64,000 nt of DNA from Rhodeus uyekii (taxonomy: Eukaryota > Chordata > Actinopteri > Cypriniformes > Acheilognathidae), in NCBI GenBank assembly GCA_037043235.1, contig JAWRVZ010000234.1:328501-392500 (forward strand), given 5' to 3'. This document shows positions 50,490 to 64,000 of the stretch, one piece after another (the first letter of the stretch is position 1; each line of letters starts with the position of its first letter). The position numbers and the translations under genes were made by a program. Under the pieces are notes generated by a model that was not told the DNA's origin, searched no databases, and saw only the letters and a program-made list of their open reading frames with translations.

Positions 50490-52950
50490 CAGATTCTAAT
50501 TATTAGACCAAAAATCTCTGTGTGTAATAACCTAGACTATTGTCCAACACTCGATAGCTGCTCTGTCAAGTCTTCATCGTCAGTTAGCAACCTGAGTGTG
50601 TCTTTGGTGCCAAACTTTCATTTGAAAGTCATGTTTCCAGCATCTGTAAAACCGCATTCCTAACATTTAAAAAATATATCTCAATTATGACATATGCTCT
50701 CATTGACAAATGCGGAAAAGTTAGTTCATGCGTTCATGAGTTCAAGCATAAATTATTGTAATGCTCTACTGGGTGGTTGCCCTGCATGCTTAATAAACAA
50801 ACTCCAGCTGCTCCAAAGCATTAAATGGTTTAGCTCCCAAGTACCTGAGCGATCTCTTAACACATTATAGTCCTTCACGTCTATTGCAATCCCAAAATAC
50901 TGACCAGCTTATAATACCTAGAATATCAAAGTCAACTGGTGGCGGTCAATCTTTTTCCTATTTAGCACCTGAACTCCTAATACAGTTCGGGAAGCAGACA
51001 CTATCTGTCAGTTTAAATCTAGACTAAAAACAGATCTTTTCAACTTAACACATCATAATAATTAAATAAAATCAAATCATGTAAAATTATTAGGTTTATG
51101 TTAGGCTGATTGATTGATTATGTTAGGCTGCATAATTTAGGTCAGCTGGAACCGGGAAAACTTCCCATAATATCTGATGTATTCGTTACCTCATTAAAAG
51201 AATGGCATCTACGCAGATATAAGTCTCTGTTTATGACCGAGGTTATCATGGTCAGCTGGATCCGGGCTGTTTCCAGATCAGATGAAGGACCTGCACCTGG
51301 ACACGAGCACAGCACTGCCCTGAAGTGTCTGCAGAGACCGTGACTCTACTAAACCCTCCCCTGTGACGATCATGAATCGGATCTTCAACCAGACCAAATT
51401 GGATTTAATATTTTGACCAGAATTGTTGTCAATATAATAATTATGCACTGTTTGGCTGTTGGCCAGAGAGGAACTGGTCCCCCGACTGAGCTTGGTTTCT
51501 CCCAAGGTTTTTTTCTCCATTCTGTTCTTCATTCATTGTGTCTCCTGCTGGAGATTTGGTTCTTGCCACTGTTGCCTCTGTGATTCTTAGTTGGGGACAT
51601 TTAACACTTAACACTCATTAATATTATTGATTGGCCAGCTCTTCTACACTCACCTAAAGGATTATTAGGAACACATACTAATACTGTGTTTGACCCCCTT
51701 TCGCCTTCAGAACTGCCTTAATTCTACGTGCCATTGATTCAACAAGGTGCTGAAAGCGTTCTCTAGAAATGTTGGTCATATTGATAGGAGCATCTTGCAG
51801 TTGATGGAGATTTGTGGGATGCACATCCAGGGCACAAAGCTCCCGTTCCACCACATCCCAAAGATGCTCTATTGGGTTGAGATCTGGTGACTGTGGGGCA
51901 ATTTTAGTACCGTGAACTCATTGTCATGTTCAAGAAACCAATTTGAAACGATTTGATCTTTGTGACATAGTGCATTATCCTGCTGGAAGTAACATCAGAG
52001 GATGGGTACATGGTGGTCATGAAGGGATGGACATGGTCAGAAACAATGCTCAGGTAGGCTGTGGCATTTAAATTATGCCCAATTAGCACTAAGGGGCCTA
52101 AAGTGTGCCAAGAAAACATCCCCACACCATTACAGCACCACCAGCAGCCTGCACAGTGGTAACAAGGCATGATGGATCCATGTTCTCATTCTGTTTACGC
52201 CAAATTCTGACTCTACCATCTGAATGTCTCAACAGAAATTGAGACTCATCAGACCAGGCAAAGTTTTTCCAGTCTTCAACTGTCCAATATTGGTGAGCTT
52301 GTGCAAATTGTAGCCTCTTTTTCCTATTTGTAGTGGAGATGAGTGGTACCCGGTGGGGTCTTCTGCTGTTGTAGCCCATCCGCCTCAAGGTTGTGCATGT
52401 TTTGGCTTCACAAATGCTTTGCTGCAAACCTCGGTTGTAACGAGTGGTTATTTCAGTCAAAGTTGCTCTTCTATCAGCTTGAATCAGTTGGCACATGACC
52501 TCTGACCTCTAGCATCAACAAGGCATTTTCTCCCACAGGACTGCCGCATACTGGATGTTTTTCCTTTTCACACCATTCTTTGTAAAGCCTAGAAATAGTT
52601 GTGTGTGAAAATCCCAGTAACTGAGCAGATTGTGAAATACTCAGACCGGCCTGTCTGGCACCAATAGCCACGCCACGCTCAAAACTGCTTAAATCACCTT
52701 TCTTTCCCATTCTGCCATTCAGTTTGGAGTTCAGGAGATTGTCTTGACCAGGACCAAGCCCTAAATGCATTGAAGCAACTGCCATGTGATTGGTTTGTTA
52801 GATAATTGCATTAATGAGAAATTGAACAGGTGTTCCTAATAATCCTTTAGGTGAGTGTAGAGCTGCTGCTTTTGTTTTCCTGTGACCACTGTAAAGCTGC
52901 TTTGAAACAATCTCTATTGTAAAAAGCGCTATATAAATAAAGTTGACTTG
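50490..52950 (+). mobile_element. 5'-truncated LINE 3' end, split by a Tc1 insertion
   Basis: The first part (about 50490-51646) carries a degenerate reverse-transcriptase C-terminus, with TAAACAAACTCCAGCTGCTCCA and TATCTGTCAGTTTAAATCTAG. It then has a long 3' untranslated region with TTTCTCCCAAGGTTTTTTTC and TTAGTTGGGGACATTTAACA. The last part (52858-52950) is the tail, CTGTAAAGCTGCTTTGAAAC...AAAAAGCGCTATATAAATAA then AGTTGACTTGACTT. The two halves are separated by the Tc1-like element. Similar tails occur at 18930-19290. I remember this family as abundant in zebrafish and carp. Confidence 0.7.
51647..52857 (-). mobile_element. Tc1/mariner transposon with decayed transposase
   Basis: The element is about 1.2 kb, with terminal inverted repeats CACTCACCTAAAGGATTATT and its complement, flanked on both sides by the TA target duplication (51645-51646 and 52858-52859). 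Transposase sequence is on the minus strand: a helix-turn-helix region (52785-52474: FERGVAIGARQAGLSISQSA, then ISRLYKEWCEKEKHP), a DDE region with FAWSDESQFLLRHSDGRVR and GGAVMVWGCF (52496-52098), and a C-terminal part in another frame (52170-51904). Frameshifts split these, so the copy is not autonomous. Confidence 0.92.
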
Positions 52951-53439
52951 ACTTAACTTGACACACAGACTCAGGGATATCCACAACCCCCCTTGCAGAG
53001 AGTTTTACTGCAGGGCCTATAAAATGCAGCAAAGTAACAGTTCAGTCAAAGTTTGTAGACTTAACTGAAGAGTGATTGAGATTTCGGAGACAAGATTACA
53101 GAGATCAATGCAACACGCAGAGAGGAATCAGTTCTGGAGTTGAGGTAAGTCCTCTACAGATAACACAGTGCTCTGCCTAGTCCAGGTAAGCAAAGATGAT
53201 ACAAGACTCTGACGGAGATTTTAGTGTGAGTTCATATGCTGTGAGAGAAGTCCATTTACTATGACAGAAAACAGAGCAAACGTTATTGATTTCATTGGTT
53301 TAGCTTCACCTATCAGTATTGAGCACACCTAGCAGCGTCGCCATTGGTTGAGCTGTGTACCTCTTCGCTGTGATTGCCGTTTTATTCCCTGAGAGAGATC
53401 TGAGTCTCTCTCACTGCAGGATTGAACACTATTCCCAAA

Positions 53440-53550
53440 TGCATTTCAATGCAATGTCTCATTCTTATTATCGAAAAAAGTAACATCTCCAATTACTCTT
53501 GTAACCTCGGTTACCTAAGAGACAGGAATGAGGCATTGCATTAACCTTTG
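53440..53550. repeat. Inverted-repeat element
   Basis: CAATGCAATGTCTCATTCTTAT and ACAGGAATGAGGCATTGCAT are inverted copies about 60 bp apart around a GTAAC..GTTAC core, suggesting a small MITE. Confidence 0.5.
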
Positions 53551-53789
53551 TGTTCGCCGCTTGATCAGCCATGCAGCATTCAGTCATGATTGTGACGCAG
53601 TTGCCACGTCTGAGCTATTCATAAGGTCTGCCAGCCAGAGCTGCATCGCGCAACAATTGACCAGTGTTCAACTGGCGTTATCCTATAAGGTTTGAGGAAT
53701 TATGTGAAGGGGAGGAGTTCATTTGTTATTTCAGAAAGCCTGATTTCAGAAAAGAATAGAATAAAAAGATGCAGCTCACTTGTAAGTGG

Positions 53790-53890
53790 CGCTATGGTGA
53801 GCTATTTTTAAAACAGGGCCGCGGGCGACTCATGTGGTCCTTGTGGGCGACCTAGTGCCCGCAGGCACCGTGTTGGTGACCCCTGGTTTA
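53790..53890. repeat. Short dispersed repeat
   Basis: GGGCGACTCATGTGGTCCTT..GGGCGACCTAGTGCCCGCAG..ACCGTGTTGGTGACCCCTGG resembles a frequent teleost repeat end I remember. Family unnamed. Confidence 0.45.
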
Positions 53891-54404
53891 GAGGGAGTGA
53901 GTTATTTTTTGATTTCCAGTGATGGATCCAGAGTGTTGTTGGCAGTGGCTAAAGGCGGCAACGTACTGGTGGTCCAAACTGAGAGGGAAAATTGAAAGAA
54001 CCTGCCATTATCTTCTACTAGCCAACCCTTAAAGCAAAAGAAGACTCTCAAAGAGTAGACAAAAGTACAATTCTTATTGATTAAACCTAGTGCAGCGCCA
54101 TTTTAAAGCTGTCGTAACATGGCACCTGACATACCTTTGCTGACAAATAAACAAGCACATCCTATTCCAGTTAACACAGAGAAAGCATTGTTCATTTATA
54201 TAACTACCAACACTGTAATAATAGAAAGCGGACTGAAAATCTACACGCTTATAGTTTAAGTTATAGTCCCTCCCTCTCATGTATAAACTATGTCTGCAAT
54301 AATGTCATTCATTTTAAAAGAGGGTATAGACATGACATCACTATAGGCAGAAACTTGCTGCAGTTATAAATAATGAGAGGCAGAAAAACTGATGCTGCAA
54401 CTGT

Positions 54405-54845
54405 CACGGTTCTGTCTCTGTTTCCAGTGTTATTAGTGTTCTAGTGGACAGAACCGTGGCACTGCTCTCTCTCCTGTGTGTTTGTGTCTCATTAGTGTCT
54501 GCCCCGCCTCCTTGTTTCCCATAATCATTCCCAGCTGTCTCTCATCACTACCTTCCCTCATATGTCCTATAAATAGCCCTCAGTGTTTGCTGTCCGTTGT
54601 CACAAGTTGTTTTAAGGCGTCGTTGTCGTCCATGCCTGGTTCTCCCAAGTGTTCCCTGGTCGTGTTCCTGTGTTTCCCTGACCTGATCTCCTGGTTTTTT
54701 TTAATGTTATAGTTCCGTTATTTGGTTATGTTATGTTATGTTATGTTTTTCCCCCTCGTGGGTGTTTATTTTCCATGTTTGTTTATTTCCTATTTGTTGT
54801 TATTAAATACCCCCTTCACCTGCATTTGAGTCCTCCCATTAATGT
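54405..54845 (+). mobile_element. Solo-LTR-like sequence
   Basis: The segment starts TGTCACGGTTCTGTCTC and contains a central CCTATAAATAG promoter-like box followed by CAGTGTTTGC..GTCCGTTG, T-rich blocks and ATTAAATACCCCC, as in gypsy-type long terminal repeats. GGTTCTGTC and GACAGAACCGTG form an internal inverted pair. Second-LTR and target-duplication evidence was not found, so a solo LTR is inferred. Confidence 0.45.
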
Positions 54846-57800
54846 ATCATTTTCTTTTTGAAAAGAAAAATCCTCATATTTTTCATTGTTTAGCAAAAGA
54901 GGGATATATTATCATGTCTCATCTTATAATTGTGCTGACGCAATGTAACATACATCGTCATAGTAAACTGGCCTGTAAATTTTCTCGTCACAGTTAATAT
55001 CCTCATACACACGCACTCCACATTAAAGTTTAATTTATTAATTTACTATGCAATTCTTTCTGTCATATTGAGGAGAAAATCATCAGCTCACTCTGCCTGG
55101 AGTGGTCTTTTTTGGATATTTTCGTGTCCCTAGCCAGCAGTGAGCAAGCACATCCAAACCCAAAAGGGATAAAAAATCAGAGAGAAGAACAGTGAGTGTT
55201 CTCCGCTGAAGGGAAGAGATCCACTTTTGCTGCCCCAAAAATGTTCCTTATCATTCTGTCCGAGGTTGCATTAACTATGGACTACACCCTCCATCGATAA
55301 CGGGTCTATCCACAGTTTAGGCTCTCTGGGATGGTCTGAATGGACAGGAGATGCTGGTCAACTCACAGAAGAAAGCTCCTCTGGAGAGGCTGTGAATTTG
55401 GTACACCTGACTTGAGACTTGTTCAGACAAAAGTTACAAAGTCCCTAAAGTCCATCTCCGGTTGCCTCTGCTTCTTTCTCTGTGGCTTTTTAACGGCAGT
55501 GGAGGAAATCTCTGCAGAACCTGTTCAGCAAGTTCATCCCCAAGATCTGGGCGATCCAGAGGCTGAGAGAGCCCTGACATTCATCACTTTGTACTGAGGG
55601 TAGTCGGACTCATCAAAATTCTGCTTCAGCGATAGTGTGAAGAGAACAGAGGTTGTGTCCATTCAGGAACTCAATGAGTCCCACTCAGGAGAGGCATTCG
55701 TCCAATGCCATGGTATAATGCTTCATTTCTTCCTCACCGGAATGCTATGGGGGGGTTGAGTGTGATCGACTGAAAGAACGTATCCCAACAGCTAGCAGTA
55801 GATTGATTCTTGAAGACAGAGCAGTTGTTTTAAGGTGAAAGATTTGGCAGCAATGGTTTTCAGCACTGCTGTTTATGGCAGATATACCAGCCTCCAAAAT
55901 GTGCGCTTGAATGCCATTGACCAGTGTACTTACAATGTCGTGAGTCAATAAGGCTACAACTTCAGAAAACAACAATTCCCAACTACTGATGCAATACAGG
56001 GTAAACAGTAATTGAGGGGGAACTGGCCTCTTCACTCTCCTAAGTTTAAAACAATTTGCTGGACAAACAAACTGATTTACAAAACAAATGTGCAGCTTCA
56101 TTCACAAAATTCATGTTCATCAAAAAGGTGAGAACCAGACCCACAGTTAATCTAAATATATTTAATTTATTAATTTGTGTATCATCCAAATAGTAATAAA
56201 ATATGTTTGTTGTCGTAATGATGACAGCGCATACAAGTAGATATTGTAGATATTCCGTGCTCAGGCATGGATAGCGATCACACAACATGCATACCGTACC
56301 CGAGCCCAATTAAACCATGCCCAAACCGTGCTCTTCATGCGGGCCAGGGCACGGTTCAGCATATCACGGCCGGTCAGGGTACAGAGTGATCACACTAGTC
56401 AAATTAACCAAATTTTGGGGGTCAAACGTGCTCCGTCTAGTGTCAGTACATCCGAAGAAGCTTAATAAAGCCACACATTTAATTCAAGTAAAACACACTT
56501 TATATGCCTTCTCCCCATAATGCAAAAACAACACAAGCCAAAGCTTCAAGAGGATGTATTTTCAATTTAGCAATTGTATTGTTACTGACAGGGAAGGGGA
56601 AAACAAGCTTAATAGATTCCCTAATATAGTGCATTATTTAAGGGAACAGTCATTTGTAGTGGTGTCCGAGACCATAGTGGACATGATCGAGTGTCACAAT
56701 GAGTGTGCAAACAAGGTTTTGCAAGGTTGACATGGAAGCTAAAAGCAGATTTAAAAAAAAAAAACAGAACAGAGAGGAGAGCTGGCAAAAAAAAAAATCT
56801 TTTTTTTTGCAAGGCTTGTAATAAAACAAGAATCAACATTGCCGTTTTTGTTACTTTTTTTATTCCACCTTTTTATTACTCAACAGGAGAGAAAGGTATT
56901 TTATTGAACGGATAAACTGCCATAAAGAGTTCATCTATTCCCTTACGAAAATAAACCACAGTTAATCCATGGTTTTGTTAGACTAGCAAATGTAGCAAAA
57001 CTATGGCAATACAAATGGTAATTGATATGACAAAAAAAGATTGCGTCTACTAATAGATAAGCTACAGTAAAGTCTTCAGATATTCAGCTTGAGATCCTTT
57101 CCATCTAAACTGGTTAAATCTCTTAAACCTTAAGAGCTGAAGCACAACCAAAGCAACGTTCTTCCACAAAATACATGCAGTTTTGATTTTTACCCACAAA
57201 AGGGCCAAAGGTTTCGTAGTCAACCTCTAAATCAACTGATAAACGATTACTTTTTAGACATGCTAATAATGTCAAACAGGCTTACATTATTGTGATCTGT
57301 ACTCAATTAATTAGCAGCACCTGCACTAATGACAGTCCTGTATTGATTAACTATATTGCTTCTCAATTCTCAAATTGATGATCCCTGTTTTCTCTCCTCC
57401 ATCTTCCAGCCCATATTCTCAGTCAGTGTTTAGCTAGCCATATTAGCATAATATGGTTTGAAATTATTAGGCTTAAAATGCATCAGTATTTGGTTGAAAA
57501 CTACAATTGAATCTAAATTGTGTCTTTATATGACTTTGTCAGTAAATGTTTAAATACTAAACAAAATATAGTTTTGGTAAAATTAAATTAAATTCTTACC
57601 ATGACAGCCATTCATTTGGGATCTGGGAGGAAGCTACATAATGAAAAGATCATATGACTCCTAGCTCATCCCTGATTGGTGGATTTGGTTACCATTACCA
57701 ATTTGGCACCAGGTCTACAGTTTCCACTTATTTAACTGTCATGCAAATTGGAAGACTGTGAGCATAGTTTTAATAAAGACCAATACTTTTTTATTCTCAA

Positions 57801-58395
57801 GTATAATAGCTTTGAAAAAGCAATTAACGAATTACGTTGAAATCTAATTATATCCCTTAAACGAGAGAGTTGCTGTGATTTCCATCAAACACGTTTTGTT
57901 GATTGAGTAGGCCTATATGTTTTACAATAGTAGAGAACAAGCTAAAGGCCCCGCGGGGTCAGAACTGCACGGCTCCTTTCATTTGATTTTCCTCTAAACC
58001 ACTAGATGGCGCATAAACTTTCCAAAACATCCGCTTTTCCAGACGCGCGTGGAAATTCGGCTGATCCTTGTCCAATCATTGACAAAAGCAAAGTTGATTC
58101 TGGCTAATATTGATGCACTATGTAAATTTTTTTTTAAACTTTTTTATTGTTGTAGATTTAAGTATACAATGATAATTTTGTGATATATTTTGAGACAAAG
58201 GTATCTTAATGGTTTTCAGTTTTGTTCAAGGTATTTAAAGCAGCAGTTTTTAAATAACAGAAGAATAAGATAAAGTATGGTGTGTTGGGGGTAAAAAGGC
58301 ACAATAATGAACATGATAAGAAACACTTAAACACTGACTTTTATTCAACTGACATGACATGGGATGACAGATGTCGGGTGTTGGGTGTCCACCTT
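54846..58395. other. Spacer upstream of evx2, distal part
   Basis: No coding gene is recognisable. A degenerate repeat of CCGTGC/GCACGG blocks lies at about 56280-56400. A CTCF-like motif is at 57999-58012. Short frames at 55340-55600 have no recognised homology. Confidence 0.45.
57999..58012 (+). promoter_or_regulatory. CTCF-like motif between hoxd13a relic and evx2
   Basis: CCACTAGATGGCGC matches the CTCF core consensus CCASYAGRKGGCRS at every position. It lies about 3.1 kb upstream of the evx2 start. Occupancy is unknown. Confidence 0.45.
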
Positions 58396-61148
<2,753 letters not shown>

Positions 61149-63367
61149 ATGATGGAGAGGATAAGAAAAGAAATGATTCTGATGGAAAGGGGACTACACA
61201 GTCCGGTGGCGGGAAAGAGGCTCTCCAACCTCTCGGACTCGGCCGGGAACGCGGTGCTCGAGGCCCTGGAAAATTCCCAGCACGCAGGACGTCTGAGCCC
61301 GAGAATGCACGGCGGGCTCGGGGATCTTCCCAGCAAAGGCAAGTTCGAGATCGACAGCTTGTTTGGAAACCACCACAGCGACAACACCTCCTCCACTGAA
61401 GTGTCGTCCTCCGAAAGCAGGAAGAAGATAAACCTGTATCCCGAAGTTTCTCCCGACTCCGACATGAACAGCGATGTGGAAGTGGGGTGCCCGTCTCACC
61501 GCTCGCCGGGAAGCATCAGCCAGCAGAAGGAGAACAACAGCAAAGGTAAACAATCGGCGAGGAAACTTTCCTGCTGCTTTTGCGTGAATTGAAGTTCGGG
61601 ATTTGATTCATATTTCCTATATTTTATTTCATACACTCCAGGCTCCAGAAGAGCCTTTCAGCTACCAAGAATCTTAAAAGAATCATTGCGAAGAACAGTT
61701 TAACAATCTAAAGAGCCGTTCCCCGTTTAAAGAATCTTTTGTGAAATGGAAATAATTTAAAAGATTCCAAAATGGAACGTTTATTTTTAAGAGTGTGGTA
61801 TTTTTTCTACAGTGAGTCTGCGTTGCCTTTAACGAATTAAATAATCTGTGTGCATTTTTTAGAGTGAAATTTGAATAGTTTGCTACGTTTGTCTTTAATT
61901 GTTGACGCTCTATTTTTGTTTTAAAGCAATTGCGCACTATTCTGTGACAAATAAAGTTAAATATACTCCCGACAAGTTCTCGTTTAATTAAACGGCTACA
62001 TTTTGTAAATACCTCACAGATCATATTTGTGGGTTTTATTTGAAATTCGCGTGGTAAATGAAACAATAAATCCATTCAACGTGTGCGTCTCTCTTTTCTC
62101 CCTTTCGTTTTCCGATGTAGGTTTTTCGGACAGTAATTCGGGAGCCTCCAACACAAGCTCGTCGTCTCTGTCGAATCTCAACGGGAACTCGCTCGGAAAC
62201 TCCAGCAGCTCGAGCTCGGACCAGGTGAGGAGGTATCGGACCGCGTTCACCCGGGAACAGATTGGCAGACTGGAGAAAGAATTTTACAGGGAAAACTACG
62301 TCTCGAGACCCAGGAGATGTGAGCTGGCCGCAGCCTTAAATTTACCCGAAACGACAATAAAGGTGTGTTTGTTTTTCCTCTTCCTGCTATTTCATAATGT
62401 TCATAAAATATCCAGCTATATTGTACAGCCTGTGATAGATTAATACACAGACAAAATCAGGCAATTCCGTAAAAAAAATAATTCTCGTAAATGCTGTTTA
62501 CCAAAACACTATATATCTTAGGCTGTGCGTAAAAACAGCTGATTTAATCTCGTGTGATGTCGAACCTCGATGGTTGCATCTAAACAATTATTGGTCAGAA
62601 ATTCTTCTCTGATGACAAAGCTTTAATTTAATACAGCCGTGCAAAAAACAACAAATGTTTTTAGACGCTCCGTTAGTTTTGCGCGTGATATGTAGCGCTG
62701 TTTAATTGTTTTGCTCGCGCCTGATCGTTACCTGTGTGTCTCTGTGTAGGTGTGGTTTCAGAACCGACGAATGAAGGACAAGCGGCAGCGGCTCGCCATG
62801 TCCTGGCCACATCCCGCAGATCCCAGCTTCTACACCTATATGATGACGCACGCGGCCGCCACCGGAAGTCTGCCTTACCCTTTCCATTCCCACATGCCAC
62901 TACACTATTACCCCCATGTCGGTGTCACGGCAGCAGCTGCTGCGGCAGCCGCCTCAGGAGCCGCGTCCTCACCTTTTGCTACCTCCATTCGGCCCCTCGA
63001 TACTTTCCGGGCGCTTTCTCATCCGTACTCGCGCCCGGAGCTGCTGTGTAGCTTCCGGCACCCCGGACTGTACCAGTCTCCCGCGGGCCTCAACAGCTCC
63101 GCGGCGGCGTCAGCGGCGGCTGCGGCGGCGGCGGCGGCCGCGGCGGCGGTCAGTGCGCCCTCGGCCGCTGGCCCGTGCTCGTGTCTCAGCTGTCACAGCA
63201 GTCAGGCCGCCAGCGCCCTGGGTCCCAGAGGCTCCGGCTCCGACTTCACCTGCACGGCGAGCGGCCAGAGGTCCGAGAGCGGATTTTTGCCTTACTCGGC
63301 AGCGGTTCTCAGCAAAACCGCGGTGCCCTCACCGGACCAGAGAGAGGAGAGCGCGCTCAATAGATAG
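61149..63367 (+). CDS. evx2: Even-skipped homeobox protein Evx2
   Basis: This is an even-skipped class homeodomain transcription factor, generally a repressor, expressed in spinal interneurons and posterior or fin domains. Exons are 61149-61545, 62121-62362 and 62750-63367. The introns are phase 1 and phase 0, and the joined frame is 418 codons plus stop. The start gives MMERIRKEMILMERGLHSPV, the conserved Evx2 N-terminus; the second ATG, three bases on, is also possible. The homeodomain (about 169-228) is RRYRTAFTREQIGRLEKEFY...[21 protein letters not shown], split by intron 2 between IK and VW as in other Evx genes. The C-terminal half has three polyalanine tracts. It is divergent to the Hox genes, at the 5' end of the cluster. 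No disruption is seen. Confidence 0.98.
61640..61800. repeat. MITE-like 'GAACC' element, copy 3, in evx2 intron 1
   Basis: AGAGCC, AAGAATC and TTTTGTGAAATGGAAAT..., ending TTTATTTTTAAGAGTGTGG, identify the same family as the copies at 8085, 14245 and 63590. Confidence 0.65.
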
Positions 63368-64000
63368 CTTAGCACTGGCCTACACTCATGCAATTACTGT
63401 TATTGTTATAACTGATATTATTTTTAAAATAAGGGACAGCATTTCCATTCCAGTAAGGCCTATGACGCGCAGAATTGTAAAGATATATTTAAAGTAAGCC
63501 TTTTAGGCCCTTTTGACTGGTTATAACACACATGGAATAATGAGCAAATTCGCACTCACGTTTCATTTAACTTTTAATTATAACTGTACACTCTTCAAAA
63601 TAACGGGTTAATCGCGGTGGGAAAGGGCTCTTAAAATAACCCCTCTTCCCTTCAGAACGTTCTAAAGAACCTTTTGTGGAATGGAAATGTTGAAGGTTCT
63701 ACATGGAAAGCACAACCTTTATTTTTAAGAGTGTATGCAAATATTGTTTTATATTAGGCTGGACCAGATCGTGCGGTAAAGCGAATATATATCCACTGCT
63801 CGTGCCACTTTAGCATCGGTTTAGGGACCAGGCGCGAGATAATGATGCTACTCTGAAAGTGCTGCTGCTCGAGGGACTCTCTCCCTGATCCAGGAGTGTG
63901 TCGCATAAAACCTGCACTACTGCTACAATGTCAATTCTGCTGTTAATAATGTGAAGATTATGACGAAAATTGCCAATCATGGACCTCCTTTGAATGCGGA
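63368..64000. other. evx2 3' region
   Basis: This should hold the evx2 3' untranslated region. It contains the fourth 'GAACC' element at 63590-63735. No further gene is seen. Confidence 0.5.
63590..63735. repeat. MITE-like 'GAACC' element, copy 4
   Basis: CACTCTTCAAAATAACG at one end and TTTATTTTTAAGAGTGTATG at the other form short inverted ends around GTTCTAAAGAACCTTTTGTG and GGAATGGAAATGTTGAAGGTTC. Confidence 0.7.

Larger units (their letters stand above)
52951..54404. other. Spacer with short MITE-like repeats
   Basis: No gene. Two short repeat-like elements (53440-53550 and 53790-53890) are listed separately. Confidence 0.45.

Noticed and set aside
54476..54712. 78-codon plus-strand frame rich in Ser, Leu and Cys
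   Set aside because: It lies within the LTR-like sequence and has no recognisable domain.

Overview
This window is the HoxD-a (hoxda) cluster of a teleost fish, running from hoxd3a to evx2. Six Hox genes lie on the minus strand in collinear order: hoxd3a, hoxd4a, hoxd9a, hoxd10a, hoxd11a and hoxd12a. Each has two coding exons, a conserved phase-1 intron and an intact homeodomain. evx2 lies on the plus strand at the far end, as in other vertebrate HoxD clusters. A miR-10b hairpin sits about 1.5 kb upstream of hoxd4a. The gene set identifies the teleost a-paralogue cluster. Many dispersed repeats resemble families I remember as abundant in cyprinid genomes, including a LINE tail ending in AGCGCTATATAAATAAA, foldback elements rich in 'GAACCTTTT', and a Tc1 element with ends CACTCACCTAAAGGATTATT. 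A cyprinid or close relative is therefore the best guess, but the species cannot be fixed from the sequence.

Layout: 1-1762 is downstream of hoxd3a. hoxd3a is 3103-1763. A 9.8 kb microsatellite-rich spacer follows, then hoxd4a (13922-12869) and mir-10b (15374-15458). The interval up to hoxd9a holds two candidate non-coding first exons, retroposon tails, a 216 bp GT array and a decayed hoxd8a first exon (about 22640-22190). hoxd9a is 26191-25161, hoxd10a 30254-28448, hoxd11a 35669-34252 and hoxd12a 40116-39084. The roughly 21 kb between hoxd12a and evx2 (61149-63367) holds a decayed hoxd13a first exon (44280-43884) and most of the window's recognisable transposon debris: gypsy-like reverse transcriptase, two LINE fragments, a Tc1/mariner element inside one of them, and an LTR-like sequence.

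The main discovery is two Hox pseudogenes at exactly the collinear positions of missing genes. The hoxd8a relic keeps the GIACH, FY..DN.QRQ and LNQ..PSQMFPWM blocks in different reading frames. The hoxd13a relic keeps the AYIDF, HESYFTMED, YCSKEQ and WK blocks, a splice donor in the phase shared by every Hox intron here, and a stop plus frameshifts. I found no homeobox exon for either. The first gene of the 5' HoxD block has therefore died while hoxd12a, hoxd11a, hoxd10a and evx2 stay intact. If the species is polyploid, a second cluster copy may supply hoxd13a; this is inference.

The working genes are sequence-specific homeodomain transcription factors that pattern the body axis, hindbrain and fins. 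miR-10b is normally transcribed with hoxd4 and represses Hox and other targets. evx2 shares regulatory landscapes with the 5' HoxD genes.
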